This document shows positions 11,800-24,500 of a stretch of DNA of 64,000 nucleotides, one piece after another. Position 1 is the stretch's first letter, and every line of letters starts with the position of its first letter. This DNA is from Siphonodentalium dalli. Taxonomy: Eukaryota > Mollusca > Scaphopoda > Gadilida > Siphonodentaliidae. The position numbers were made by a program, and so were the translations under genes. The notes below the pieces were generated by a model, which had not been told where the DNA came from, searched no databases, and saw only the letters and a program-made list of their open reading frames with translations. The stretch covers positions 24,685,141-24,749,140 of the forward strand of contig CP136065.1 of assembly GCA_032622095.1 (NCBI GenBank), in the 5' to 3' direction.

Positions 11800-14334
11800 G
11801 TAAGCACACATTCAGACTTGTCGTAAAATGACCAACATGTTTGGTGTAGTCGCTCCCATAGAACGGGTGTGACTATCTGGGTGATAGCCATGCAGGGGTT
11901 GGTTAAGAGGGAGGTAAACTTGTAAAGTGGTAACGTTTTGATGGGGAATTAAGTGCTAATTTTCGGGGAAAGGTTACTAAAACGTTACAAACCGTAGGTA
12001 TCAAAATCTTATCATCTTATTGGAAAGATTGAATGGTTATCTACTATCTAGTGACAACGCAGAGCAGAATTTTGATTTTCGACCCAGTTTGGATATTATA
12101 GGGAAGTAGGTCAACAGTACGTGATTGGTTACAAATATTTCCATCAAAATTCAAATGTCACAAAATAAAATATAAAATCCATTTCGCGTTGTCACTAAAC
12201 ATATGTTCACACTTACCAACAAGACACTAAGCAGTCTTCTGCGCTTTGTAAGTATTGAGTAATCTTTTCCCGAAATTTAACACCGAATTCTCCTCTCAAA
12301 TGTTACCACTAATGTAAAGTAAATAACAATTATACCAGATTAACGAAATTCTCAATAAATGGGTTATGTCGATCAATATAAAAACTTTGGTCCATGCGCC
12401 AAATAAATAAATGGATTCTCCCATCCCGTTATTCATCTGGATGGTTCAAAAACATAATGATAATACAAGTGCAGAATGATTCATTATCAGTGGTGGGGAG
12501 GCAATATGCATCTGAATAGTATCTGAACTTGTATAAAAGAGAACTACTCGTCAATGAGTATTTAGTAAAGCAAGGGTTAAATGTGAAGTAGCGGACTGTT
12601 GAATGTATGTGTCGGTAAATGTTCTATATTGTAAACAACTTGGTGTACAGTCCATATATAACACGTCCTTAAAATTATTGGATGTTTATTTTCACTAACA
12701 AAAACCCCATTTTTAGATGGTTTGGTGTACTGAAAAATAAGTTATCGAACGAACAGTTTGTAGTTTTAAAATTATGCTGTGTCCCTCACGAGCTGGCCTC
12801 ACATGACATAAAACTGGTCGTGTCGGCGATCGCTTCGAATTTTCCAATGTATATTCTTTTCCAAGAATTAGAATACGTGCACTCATTTCCTAACCCGTGG
12901 TGTGCAACCTAAATATACATGTATTCGCGCACCACAAAGGCCAGTTTACACGATCTGGTTTGCCACTATGTAATGACCAAGTGAAATGTCAAGATAAAAT
13001 GAAGCACATGTTTACACCGATGGCCAAACTCTCGGCTGAGTTTGTCTCTTATCCTCACCATGTGATTTCTTAGTTTTTATTTGTTGCAATACTCACTGGA
13101 GGTAGACTGATAGAGTTATATAAATGTGTACGCCTGACCACTGGTCAGTTTAAGATCTTTGTGCCAAGTTGGTCAGGACAACTTACATGTTGACCTATAC
13201 AATAAACAATACAAGGACAGCAGTAAATTTCCGCACCAGAGTAGAATATAAATTATTTGGTTGGAACTGTATAATATTATATGGCTTCAGAACACTCTCT
13301 GATTTTGTGATAATTTGCCTGCATGATATAATTGTATCTGGTACAGATTAAAATGCAGTCACGTGATTGCTAATGGCAGGTATCAGTGGGTTGCCTTGTT
13401 ATAAGTGTTTGCTTGTCATTGAGCAAGTATGATGGAAATAGAACAGGTTCTAATTCCATCTGGTTGACGACTATGTCATTAAATTATCAGCACAGAGTTT
13501 AGAAGACAATATTAAGTCCAACATGCTAGGACCTAATGGCAACTCAGATTTACATTTACACTTGTTATGTGTATGCTACTGTACATACAGCCTTGTAATT
13601 AAGATACAGCCTTATGTTCATGAGTTCCATTGGTTGCATCTGTGTGAATATTGTTTTTTTCTGGTTTAGAAGATTACCGTCTTCTGACGGGAAGCAGCTA
13701 AATATAGATTAACCTGGCCATCTGGTACATTATAGCTACAGGGTGATATCACTAAGTCTATCCATGTTATAATATTCAGTTGCTACCATTATGTGACGTC
13801 CCCTCACTCTTATGTGGCACTCACTCCACCCATTTGCTGGTTCGCGTTGCGTGGTAATTAACATTGCACACCAAGTCATGATAAACGTACAGCAATGGCG
13901 AAGCTGGTACAGATCGCAATAAGCTTGGATTGGGGTGGTCGACAAAGGGAATTCTATGCTGATCCATTTATTGCAGGTTTAGTTGGTTGCTTACTGGAGT
14001 ATGTGCATGCATTATATTAGCCATGCAGTGTACGTGTAGTTTAATTACTCCCGGCATGGTCTGCCCCGCCATACAATTACAGCGCCGTCATTGTGGCAAT
14101 GTCTTTGGCGCGTCTGAGGTCAAATGATTAATGTGTAGCAGGCCAGAAAGAGCCAGATACTAATAACGACATGAACAGATGTATGTGAAACCTTTCATTA
14201 TTTCACATACATGTATATAACCTGCATGATATATAGTCATACCATTGCAACACCAGTGTTAAATCATAATTATTTCAGTTGCTGAATTAAACTGATTTAT
14301 GTTCATCAATAAAAACTCAACATAACATGCAATA

Positions 14335-15075
14335 TGTTATCACAAAAATTCAGATACATTATCACAAAAAATCAGATACAATATACAGCTCATGTAGTAC
14401 AAAATGTCGTCACTTAAAACAATTAAATTTTACGCGAGGAATATAATTATGAGAGAAAAACCTTGGCCAAAAACAGAGTTTCCATTTATTAATAAACTAG
14501 AATCACGTATCGATCTGGTGATTAAACAAATGTCACATTGTTAAGAAAAAAAACCTTGAATCAGATTCTATCGATATCAGGGTTCTGAAATTACCGTCGG
14601 TACCAAGAAATGCGGTATCGGTTCCGTACTGAGATCACTACCGGAGCCGCGGTGCTAGTGCCGTGTTACCAGTCGTGTATTATTTCAACCAATATGCGAT
14701 GAGCTGAGAAGTACATCGAGCGCAATTCTAGGTTTTTTTATGAAGACGCTTTTTGATACCAAGGTTACGGCCTCGAGAACTGGCTAAATACGCGTTGCAC
14801 TCGACAGTCACACACTTTGATTTTCCTTTGTCTCTTGGGTTGTCGAATAAATAATAAGTTATCACACAAATTCAGACACGATATACTCCTGATTACAAAA
14901 GATCGGCACTTAAAATAATTAAGTTTTACATGAGGAGTATATACGAGAAAACATTGACCGAACATACTGGCCATATATATATTCCACTTAATGATAAACT
15001 ACAATCATGTATCGATTTGGTATTTAAACAGATTGTCACTTTGTTGGCAAAACTAAACCAAACTAAGGCTTGACA
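14335..15075 (+). repeat. Diverged direct duplication, about 215 bp, two copies
   Basis: 14335-14560 and 14850-15075 align with scattered changes. Shared landmarks are GTTATCACA, CACTTAAAA, the ACGATCTGG/CGATTTGG segment and GTCACnTTGTT. The spacing is about 512 bases. No gene is seen in the interval. Confidence 0.7.
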
Positions 15076-16200
15076 GATTTTGTAATTTACGGCTACCTGA
15101 TGTACCCGTTGGTTAATAGTGTAATGCAAGCGTTCCGTCGTGTGCCTGGTGAAATTATTCCCAAAGCAATATCATAATAGCATAGCGTGGAGATTAAAAG
15201 ACAAGCTATGTTTGAGCCAAGGATCGAATCAAATCCAGGAAAAGATATAAATAAAATACCAGACGTGTTAGAATAATAGCTCAGGATGAGGAATGAGAAA
15301 GCGTACGGGTGCCAACCTATATTTTCCGGTATCATCTACTTGTCATCGCAAACCACAATTCAATTTCTTCGTATTGACAAAACATGAATATGCACCACCG
15401 AGTGCATCGCAGCACGAAATCCCATTCTACGCAGCTGTGTGCAATTAACAAAGCACGCGAAGACAATAATGTGGATGAGTGCAATTGCGGGTAGGTGGTA
15501 AAATAATGGAGTGTGGGTGAACCCGATTTCCCTGTTCACTGAGCTATAGGGGTAGTTATGTCGACGATAACATATTTTCCATCATCGTCAATGACACCCC
15601 GAAATTATAAGCGCTGTATAATCACCAGCATGATGATATCAACATAAGATACAATTTTAACGGACACAACTCGTGATTCTGGTATCCATATACCTGGTAT
15701 CCTTTTTTAGGAGGGGATAAGAAATCGGTGGAGCTTCGAATATTGCCAGATTATTGTATTGCCAGTGTTGCCGCCAACACAGACTCTGGCAAAAATACAA
15801 ATATTTACAAAGAGTCAATCTTGTTGAAAGTGGCGCACAGTGAAACACTTTGCTGGTGTGTGCACTGAATGGACTGAAGCATTAGTTTGAAATGCTTTGC
15901 TTCGCTCATAATATACCCTTGATTGCATATTTGTTGTAACTATTTCCTCGGAGGCATGTTACTGAGAGTGATATATATAGGACACACCAGATGTCGAGTT
16001 AGATCATGCGGAATGGCAATCCGAAGTTCCTGAGTAATTTGCGAATACCACCAGTAAACATTTCAATATACCAGCACGTGAATTGGTTGCTAGGTCAGAG
16101 CAATTCAAAGATCTTGTCATTGTGGTTTCTGTGCCTTTGTCATAAGGTTCTGATCACAATTGTTTTCAGCTCTTCAGATCGGTCACAGGCGTTTTGTCAC

Positions 16201-16377
16201 TGGCGAACACGTTCGTATATATCAGATTTGTGGGGGCACGGACTCAGTATGAGTGTTTATTGCTTCAAATGTACTTGTTTCAGTGAGCTTTCTAATTGTC
16301 TCTTATCGAAATGGCAATGTATCGATCGGAATGGCACGTTAAGATGTCCCTCAACTAAGATCAAGCTTAAAAATTGA
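16201..16377 (-). repeat. Dispersed repeat, inverted copy of 47160-47345
   Basis: The reverse complement matches 47160-47345, including GAGGGACATCT, CCATTCCGATCGA, GCCATTTCGATAAG and GAAGCAAT-AACACTCATACTG. No element end was identified on this side. Confidence 0.75.
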
Positions 16378-16659
16378 TCCCGAATATCGCCCATTTCGGG
16401 GTTAGAAGCCGTGCCAACTTTGTCTAACCCAGACTGAGATGATATTTTCCATGACACAACCATATATAGTCAGCTTTACAAATATTGTTGCATTACGTGA
16501 CATGGAATGGATGGCCACTGAAAAGTTAACGTCTGAGTCGGAATGCACGTTTTAGTGTCAATAATTATGTGTGTTTACGCTTCCGACGAAATCGAGTGTT
16601 TTTTATGTTTATGGTATTTGTTTTGTGTTTATTTTAATTTGGATTGGCCCCAAATTGTG

Positions 16660-16977
16660 TTGAAGGGGTCACTCTCATAAAAATATGTTCTGAAGGGTAC
16701 ACAGGTTTTGAAAATGTACTGAAGGGTACACAGGTTTTGAAATCTCGTTCTAAATGACGTTTAGTTTTCTATTCTGCCATGATATCTGTAAGAGAAAGTT
16801 TGTTTACGTTCCAATGAAAATTAAAATAAACTGAAAACAAACTGCTTATTGGCACTAGACTTTCAGGAACATAGTTAAAGTAACTGCATTTGGTGCCGAT
16901 TACAAACCCTGTGTACCCTTCAGCACATTTTCAAAACCTGTGTACCACTTTTTTTTTGGTGAGAGTGACCCCTTAAG
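16660..16977. mobile_element. MITE with AAGGGGTCACTCTCA ends, 318 bp
   Basis: Left end TTGAAGGGGTCACTCTCA and right end TGAGAGTGACCCCTTAAG match inverted at 16 of 18 positions. The direct repeat CCCAAATTGTG flanks it exactly (16649-16659 and 16978-16988), giving a 9-11 bp target duplication of the MULE-like size. Inside, GGGTACACAGGTTTTGAAA is present twice on the left and once inverted on the right. Confidence 0.85.
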
Positions 16978-17446
16978 CCCAAATTGTGGCCAGTTGTGAG
17001 GCACCCCGTTCATCCCCACCCCACTTGATCACATTCCATGTCCAGTATGGCAATAGTGCCCTTACGACCCAGTGAGATACAGTACAGTTCTGGAGTATAG
17101 GTTTCATCATGTTCGATACTCATATAATAACACATTTTCATATCAGTAATAATTAATTTACTATCAATGAACCGGTTCGGTGTTTACATGCAGTTTCTGT
17201 CCTGATAAAATAGCTAATAATTCTCGATAAAAGCTATACCGTCAAACAAAAATATAACTGCACCGTTTTCGTCCCTCTCTCTGGTCGAATGCGTGCATGT
17301 ACACGTGTCTTTTCTATAAATCAAGGGTGAAGGTTTTATAGTTCCATTTCGTTTCATTCACTCATAAAACGTGTTGGTAAAGCCGACCTGAAAAATCCGC
17401 GTACTTTTATTGTAGTTTCCGACGACGTTTTGTCGTATTCTCCGTT

Positions 17447-17637
17447 TTGGCTTAGTGCTCGCGTACCCCGCACACCTGAGCAATCGGGAATAGCAATCTG
17501 TCTCGCGTACCCTGCACACCTGAGAAATCTGGCTCAGAGCAATCTGGCTCGCGTACCCCGCACACCTGAGCAATCGGGTTCAGAGCAATCTGTGGCTCGC
17601 GTACCCCGCACACCTGAGCAATCGGGCTTAGCAATCG
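17447..17637. repeat. Tandem repeat containing GCACACCTGAGCAATCGGG, four units
   Basis: Units of about 40-50 bases share CTCGCGTACCCCGCACACCT followed by GAGCAATC. The linkers CAGAGCAATCTG vary. The frames over it on both strands are repeat artefacts. Confidence 0.9.
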
Positions 17638-17707
17638 ACAAAATATCAAAGCTCGATTGTTCAAGTGTGCGGGGGGGGGGCCTTAACGATAACCCCATTG
17701 TTAAACG

Positions 17708-18316
17708 TATCATGTAATGAACCTCTACTCTGGCTAACGCCCGTAGATATCATATTCCACCAGTACAAACCCTGACAACTGTTTAAAGTTTTGACAGGGT
17801 ACCTTATAAAGTCGATAAAATAACTCGGGGAATATATTTCTTAGTTATTATCTGTTCCTTAATAATATACTTCATTGTAGGTGAAAGTCCCAAATCGAAA
17901 TTGAATGTTTTTCTGTGACTTTTGCGAGCCGATATCGCAATAAACATTGAATTAATTATCCAGGAGAAATTCCATAATTGTACACGACGCAAAGCAAAAT
18001 CGCTCACAAAGTCACTTAAATCGTGAATTTCGCGTTGGGACCTTTATCTACAGTGAAGTACATTATTAAGGAAGAGTTCATAACAAAGAAATATATTCCC
18101 CGTGTTAATGTTTCGACTTTATAAGGTTCCTTGTCAAAACTTCAAAAAGTTCCAAGGTTTTGTACTGGTGGAATATGGTCTCTACCAGTCTGATAAATAT
18201 CCAGACTCAGTCTCACCAACTTCATCGTAATTTGATTGAAATGAAACACAGTCTAATGTTACTAGACTGGGTCTCTACGTGCGTAGCTAAGAGTAGAGAT
18301 TCATGCCATGATCTGC
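17708..18316. mobile_element. Long-TIR MITE, family with 8 bp target duplication, copy 1
   Basis: Flanked by GTTAAACG on both sides (17700-17707, 18317-18324). The arms pair over about 200 bases: CATATTCCACCAGTACAAA pairs with TTGTACTGGTGGAATATG, GTTTTGACAGGG with its inverse, and GGGGAATATATTTCTTAGT with its inverse. The same family occurs at 19186-19692, 45991-46518 and about 50390-50690. It carries a nested 84 bp insertion. No coding capacity; 8 bp duplications fit hAT, P or Merlin superfamilies. Confidence 0.85.
18186..18269. mobile_element. 84 bp miniature insertion inside MITE copy 1
   Basis: Begins CAGTCTGATAA and ends TTACTAGACTG, with CAGTCT/AGACTG termini. It is flanked by an exact 9 bp duplication GGTCTCTAC (18177-18185 and 18270-18278). 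The other copies of the host MITE lack this segment. Confidence 0.85.
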
Positions 18317-19091
18317 GTTAAACGCTGATCCGATAAATCGGCACAGGCTGACACAGACAGGTCCTTCTACGCTTTCCGTACATATAAACTGCTACCCTTC
18401 TTGTCAAAATATTGTGTGAATTCGCGCACCACATGCAGCTCTGTGGCAAAAGCATAATTAAAGACACCCAAGGTACTGTTATATGCACATGACCTATCTA
18501 ACAACTGGTGAATACTACAGAAGCTGTGAACAAGGCACATCGTTTCCTTTATCTCACCACGCCATGTGTTTATAATCATGCATCGTCCCGATACGTTATA
18601 TACCGTGCATACGAATGATTACTTTGGCCATGCACGTTGTATAGTTAGATGAAACTGATCTGGAGGAATGGACATGTGTATTATGCTTCTTGTAGGGTCT
18701 GATCTAACCAAATTTACCCACTCCACTGAAGGATTGTCCGTTTGTTCTTCAAGCAACTACCACACATATGTAGATATTTTTCTGACACACAAAACACTAG
18801 TTAGCACAATATCAAATGCCACTGCACCATAGCCGCACTATAGCCGCAGATCTCTATCATTAGGATTTACTAGAGATATCGATGGATTTACCCCGAGGAG
18901 AACACTCCATAATTCAATATGCCACTACACTTGAAAGCGTAAGTTGGACATCAGGCTTAAGACGGAATAACTCATGTTTTCGCAGATTGTTGTAATCATC
19001 CCGTGAAGTTCTGTGGTAGACAGAGGCCAATCGCCAAACTGCCAATGATCAGGGTCCCATATTGTGGCGCCATGTTTTCCGCGGGGTGATG

Positions 19092-19165
19092 TTAATAATA
19101 ATAATAATAAATAGGTTTTATATAGCGCTTTATCCCATATGGCCCAGAGCGCTTAATTAATGACA
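19092..19165 (+). repeat. (AAT)n followed by a TTTTATATAGCGCTTTATC-type tail
   Basis: An AAT microsatellite joined to a TATATAGCGCTTT segment and then AGAGCGCTTAATTAA. I recognise this as a short dispersed repeat common in invertebrate genomes. Its class is uncertain. Confidence 0.5.
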
Positions 19166-19185
19166 TAAGACTCCTGATGGTAATA

Positions 19186-19692
19186 TTAGATCATGCCATG
19201 AATCTCTATTCTGGCTAACACATGCAGAGATCATATTCCACCAGTACAAAAACCTTGGAACTTTTTAAAGTTTTGACAGGGAACCTATAAAGTCGAAAAA
19301 CTAACGCGGGGAATATACTTATTATATATTCCTTAATAATGTAATTCACTGTAGGTGAAGATCCTAACTATAAATTTCACGACTTAAGTGACTTTGTGAG
19401 CGATTTTGCTTTGCGTCGCTTACAATTGTGAAATTTATCCTGGGTAATTAATTCAGTGTCTATTGTGATATCGGCTCAGAAAAGTCACAGTAAAGCATGC
19501 AATTTCGAGTTGGAACCTCACCCACAGTGAAGTACATTATTAAGGAACAAATAATAACTAAGAAATATATTGCCGCGTTATTTTTTCGACTTTATAAGGT
19601 TCCCTGTCAAAACTTCAAAACGTTCCAAGCCTTTGTACTGGTGGAAATGATCTCTGACGTTAGCCAGAGGAGAGATTCGTGGCTTGATCTAA
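19186..19692. mobile_element. Long-TIR MITE, 8 bp target duplication family, copy 2 (507 bp)
   Basis: Ends TTAGATCATGCC and GGCTTGATCTAA, flanked by exact TGGTAATA duplications (19178-19185 and 19693-19700). The arms pair for about 200 bases. This is the cleanest copy for defining the family. Confidence 0.9.
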
Positions 19693-19938
19693 TGGTAATA
19701 TAAAACACGGCCGTATCGCGTGAGGCCTCAACTGAACGACATGCGGTGGATTTAGCCCATGGTCCACTTATGTCCTACTCGCTTCAGGACGGGTGCATAG
19801 TTGAGTTGACCAGACTCAGTCAATCTTCCAGGTACACCCATGTACAGTGTTTCAGGTGACGTTAGTTTTGTAGGTTGTACGTATTTTCTTCATGTTGTTT
19901 GCAGTCTAGTATCCTGTGTAGTCATATTTGCTGTTTAA

Positions 19939-20284
19939 CCCTTTACCCAACAAAACGGCCAAAAACGCCCCAAATAAAGCTTCAACAGCTGTCAACAGCC
20001 TAAAATATCTTCGGTCTGTCTCAATAACACCATACAAATATGGATATCATTGGAACCGGTTCATTGACCACATTGTGATGGTTACAGTTATGCCCTGTGC
20101 CAATGCATTCTCTTATATATGCGAGTCGACCATAGGTCGCCTCGCATATATAAGAGAATGCATTGGCCTAAACACCTAATATGTGTTAAGCCAATGCATT
20201 CTCTTATATATGCGAGGCGACCTATGGTCGACTCGCATATATAAGAGAATGCATTGGCACAGGGCCGTTCTGTTGGGTAAAGGG
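19939..20284. mobile_element. piggyBac-type MITE with paired hairpins (346 bp)
   Basis: TTAA on both sides (19935-19938 and 20285-20288). Termini are CCCTTTACCCAACA and TGTTGGGTAAAGGG. TTAA target plus CCC start fits the piggyBac superfamily. Inside are two 67 bp hairpins (20100-20166, 20191-20257) bounded by CCTGTGCC and GGCACAGG. The left outer part (19950-20095) recurs inverted at 52130-52272. Confidence 0.85.
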
Positions 20285-20363
20285 TTAATGATTGTTTAAT
20301 GTTTGCATCTAGTTTTGTTCGCGTCTGTCTCATAGCGGGGCGATACCAAAAGGCTGTTGGAAG

Positions 20364-20860
20364 AATTCTTCGAATGGTAATGACAATAGGATATGCAACA
20401 TATGTGGAGAATATTTAAGAGACGAATAGCATTTAGTTATTATTTGAAGTCATTTGGATGAAATCAGAAAACAAAATATCCCCGAATACTATTGGAAGAA
20501 CCCTACGAGAGATAAATTCCATGGTCCCAAATACCTTCCAAATATAAGCCTGGTGAAAAGAATATGTGTATTTCTAAGGTGTGCCTTTGAGAAGGTGGCC
20601 TATTCCATATGAGCTTAATCCGAAATTTATTTTTATTTTTATGGGTGAACACAATTAATTATCCTACTTGTTAAGTTTGTCGCCTATTATTGTGGGATAT
20701 AATTTAATTACTGATTTATTTTATATATATAATCATGCGTAAGTGTACGCATATGGAATGAATAATGATGCCCGTGATATCAGAATGCTGTTACATAGTG
20801 TATATACGTTTTGCTTGTTTCGCTGTTGTATGTGGTTATGCAATAAATAAATCAATCGAT
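20364..20860 (+). mobile_element. LINE 3' fragment, same family as 5785-7300
   Basis: Matches the last 500 bases of the nested LINE: GGTAATGACAATAGGATATGC, GAAGAACCCTACGAGAGA, then the 3' UTR TATAnGTTTTGCTTGTTTC and AATAAATAAATCAATCGATG. The coding part has stops (for example after RDE), so it is an older copy. A segment around 20720-20755 is inserted relative to the other copy. Confidence 0.85.
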
Positions 20861-20997
20861 GCAGCGTATGTCTCTTGAGACATTTACCTGTATTCGGCCC
20901 GATCAATATGTAAGGGCAGGTCGATGCTGCTCCGATCAATATGTAAGGGTGGGTCGATTCTGCTTAGTTAGTTGATGAACAGTTCTATGTCTCAATC

Positions 20998-21046
20998 AAA
21001 CACATGGTGGGATGGTTCGATACGTGATGATGATGATGATGAGGTA
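20998..21046 (+). repeat. Isolated unit of the 54 bp satellite
   Basis: ACATGGTGGGATGGTTCGAT followed by ACGTGATGATGATGATGATGAGG and TATATA is one unit of the array at 24886-27547, separated from it by 3.8 kb. Confidence 0.85.
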
Positions 21047-21056
21047 TATATTATAA

Positions 21057-21194
21057 GTTACACGGCTTGTTGATGGGGGATACGGTGTGGTATGCCCCGG
21101 TAGATGCTCGTATCCCCCGAGGCGATAGCCGAGGGGGGATACGAGAGTCGACCGGGGCATACCACACCGTATCCCCCATCAACAAGCCGTGTAA
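21057..21194. repeat. Near-perfect 138 bp hairpin
   Basis: TTACACGGCTTGTTGATGGG is mirrored by CCCATCAACAAGCCGTGTAA, with GATACGGTGTGGTATGCCCC and its inverse inside. The loop is around CCGAGGCGATAGCCGAGG. Related text, GGGATACGGCGTGGTATGGC, recurs at about 24810, and ACACGGGGCATAC occurs in every 87 bp satellite unit. Confidence 0.85.
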
Positions 21195-21545
21195 TGTATT
21201 TATCCCCGGTCAAAATTAACAAGATATTCCCACAGACATAAAGCGCGGAAACGAGCAACGAACAGTAACTCTATTTGATTAGACTGCTCATACGATGAAT
21301 ATATTTATATAGCTGTTTCCACAATTTGTCCATAAATACTTGCTGGCCTCGCTTACTTTTGGAATCTATATGTTAGAAGATATAAAAGAGAGCAATACAC
21401 TTCAAAAATAGTAATGGTAAATGAGTCAGACAACGTAAATAAATGAAGCAAGAGTAGCAAGATAACATCACACCAGGAATCAACGTGGCTTTTAAAGATG
21501 TACATTAGACCTTCAAACTTTTGCCAGGTCATAAAAATTCTACTA

Positions 21546-24500
21546 GGGGCATACGAGATTGTTATGACCTTGTAAAATCTGTCTTCTCTATATAGCGACG
21601 ACAATTTTTGCGGGGTAATATCACTTTTACACGGGGCATACGAGATTGTTATGACCTTGTAAAATCTGTCTTCTCTATATAGCGACGACAATTTTTGCGG
21701 GGTAATATCACTTTTACACGGGGCATACGAGATTGTTATGACCCGTGTAAAATCTGTCTTCTCTATATAGCGACGACAATTTTTGCGGGGTAATATCACT
21801 TTTACACGGGGCATACGAGATTGTTATGACCTTGTAAAATCTGTCTTCTCTATATAGCGACGACAATTTTTGCGGGGTAATATAAGTTTTACACGGGGCA
21901 TACGAGATTGTTATGATCTTGTAAAATCTGTCTTCTCTATATAGCGACGACAATTTTTGCGGGGTAATATAAGTTTTACACGGGGCATACGAGATTGTTA
22001 TGACCTTGTAAAATCTGTCTTCTCTATATAGCGACGACAATTTTTGCGGGGTAATATCACTTTTACACGGGGCATACGAGATTGTTATGACCCGTGTAAA
22101 ATCTGTCTTCTCTATATAGCGACGACAATTTTTGCGGGGTAATATCACTTTTACACGGGGCATACGAGATTGTCATGACCTTGTAAAATCTGTCTTCTCT
22201 ATATAGCGACGACAATTTTTGCGGGGTAATATAAGTTTTACACGGGGCATACGAGATTGTTATGACCTTGTAAAATCTGTCTTCTCTATATAGCGACGAC
22301 AATTTTTGCGGGGTAATATAAGTTTTACACGGGGCATACGAGATTGTTATGACCTTGTAAAATCTGTCTTCTCTATATAGCGACGACAATTTTTGCGGGG
22401 TAATATCACTTTTACACGGGGCATACGAGATTGTTATGACCCGTGTAAAATATGTCTTCTCTATATAGCGACGACAATTTTTGCGGGGTAATATAAGTTT
22501 TACACGGGGCATACGAGATTGTTATGACCTTGTAAAATCTGTCTTCTCTATATAGCGACGACAATTTTTGCGGGATAATATCACTTTTACACGGGGCATA
22601 CGAGATTGTTATGACCTTGTAAAATCTGTCTTCTCTATATAGCGACGACAATTTTTGCGGGGTAATATAAGTTTTACACGGGGCATACGAGATTGTTATG
22701 ACCCGTGTAAAATCTGCCTTCTCTATATAGCGACGACAGTTTTTGCGGGGTAATATAAGTTTTACACGGGGCATACGAGATTGTTATGACCTTGTAAAAT
22801 CTGTCTTCTCTATATAGCGACGACAATTTTTGCGGGATAATATCACTTTTACACGGGGCATACGAGATTGTTATGACCTTGTAAAATCTGTCTTCTCTAT
22901 ATAGCGACGACAATTTTTGCGGGGTAATATAAGTTTTACACGGGGCATACGAGATTGTTATGACCTTGTAAAATCTGTCTTCTCTATATAGCGACGACAA
23001 TTTTTGCGGGGTAATATCACTTTTACACGGGGCATACGAGATTGTTATGACCCGTGTAAAATCTGTCTTCTCTATATAGCGACGACAATTTTTGCGTGGT
23101 AATATAAGTTTTACACGGGGCATACGAGATTGTTATGACCTTGTAAAATCTGTCTTCTCTATATAGCGACGACAATTTTTGCGGGGTAATATAAGTTTTA
23201 CACGGGGCATACGAGATTGTTATGACCTTGTGAAATCTGTCTTCTCTATATAGCGACGACAATTTTTGCGGGGTAATATATAAGTTTTACACGGGGCATA
23301 CGAGATTGTTATGACCTTGTAAAATCTGTCTTCTCTATATAGCGACGACAATTTTTGCGGGGTAATATCACTTTTACACGGGGCATACGAGATTGTTATG
23401 ACCTTGTAAAATCTGTCTTCTCTATATAGCGACGACAATTTTTGCGGGGTAATATAAGTTTTACACGGGGCATACGAGATTGTTATGACCTTGTAAAATC
23501 TGTCTTCTCTATATAGCGACGACAATTTTTGCGGGGTAATATAAGTTTTACACGGGGCATACGAGATTGTTATGACCCGTGTAAAATCTGCCTTCTCTAT
23601 ATAGCGACGACAGTTTTTGCGGGGTAATATAAGTTTTACACGGGGCATACGAGATTGTTATGACCTTGTAAAATCTGTCTTCTCTATATAGCGACGACAA
23701 TTTTTGCGGGGTAATATCACTTTTACACGGGGCATACGAGATTGTTATGACCTTGTAAAATCTGTCTTCTCTATATAGCGACGACAATTTTTGCGGGGTA
23801 ATATAAGTTTTACACGGGGCATACGAGATTGTTATGACCTTGTAAAATCTGTCTTCTCTATATAGCGACGACAATTTTTGCGGGGTAATATAAGTTTTAC
23901 ACGGGGCATACGAGATTGTTATGACCTTGTAAAATCTGTCTTCTCTATATAGCGACGACAATTTTTGCGGGGTAATATCACTTTTACACGGGGCATACGA
24001 GATTGTTATGAGCCGTGTAAAATCTGTCTTCTCTATATAGCGACGACAATTTTTGCGGGGTAATATCACTTTTACACGGGGCATACGAGATTGTTATGAC
24101 CTTGTAAAATCTGTCTTCTCTATATAGCGACGACAATTTTTGCGGGGTAATATAAGTTTTACACGGGGCATACGAGATTGTTATGACCTTGTAAAATCTG
24201 TCTTCTCTATATAGCGACGACAATTTTTGCGGGGTAATATAAGTTTTACACGGGGCATACGAGATTGTTTTGACCTTGTAAAATCTGTCTTCTCTATATA
24301 GCGACGACAATTTTTGCGGGGTAATATAAGTTTTACACGGGGCATACGAGATTGTTATGACCTTGTAAAATCTGTCTTCTCTATATAGCGACGACAATTT
24401 TTGCGGGGTAATATAAGTTTTACACGGGGCATACGAGATTGTTATGACCTTGTAAAATCTGTCTTCTCTATATAGCGACGACAATTTTTGCGGGGTAATA

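Noticed and set aside
11800-11831. Reading exon 1 through to the stop at 11829-11831 as a 115-residue protein
   Set aside because: The frame passes a strong GTAAGC donor, and in-phase exons 2 and 3 match the family, so the extension is intron.
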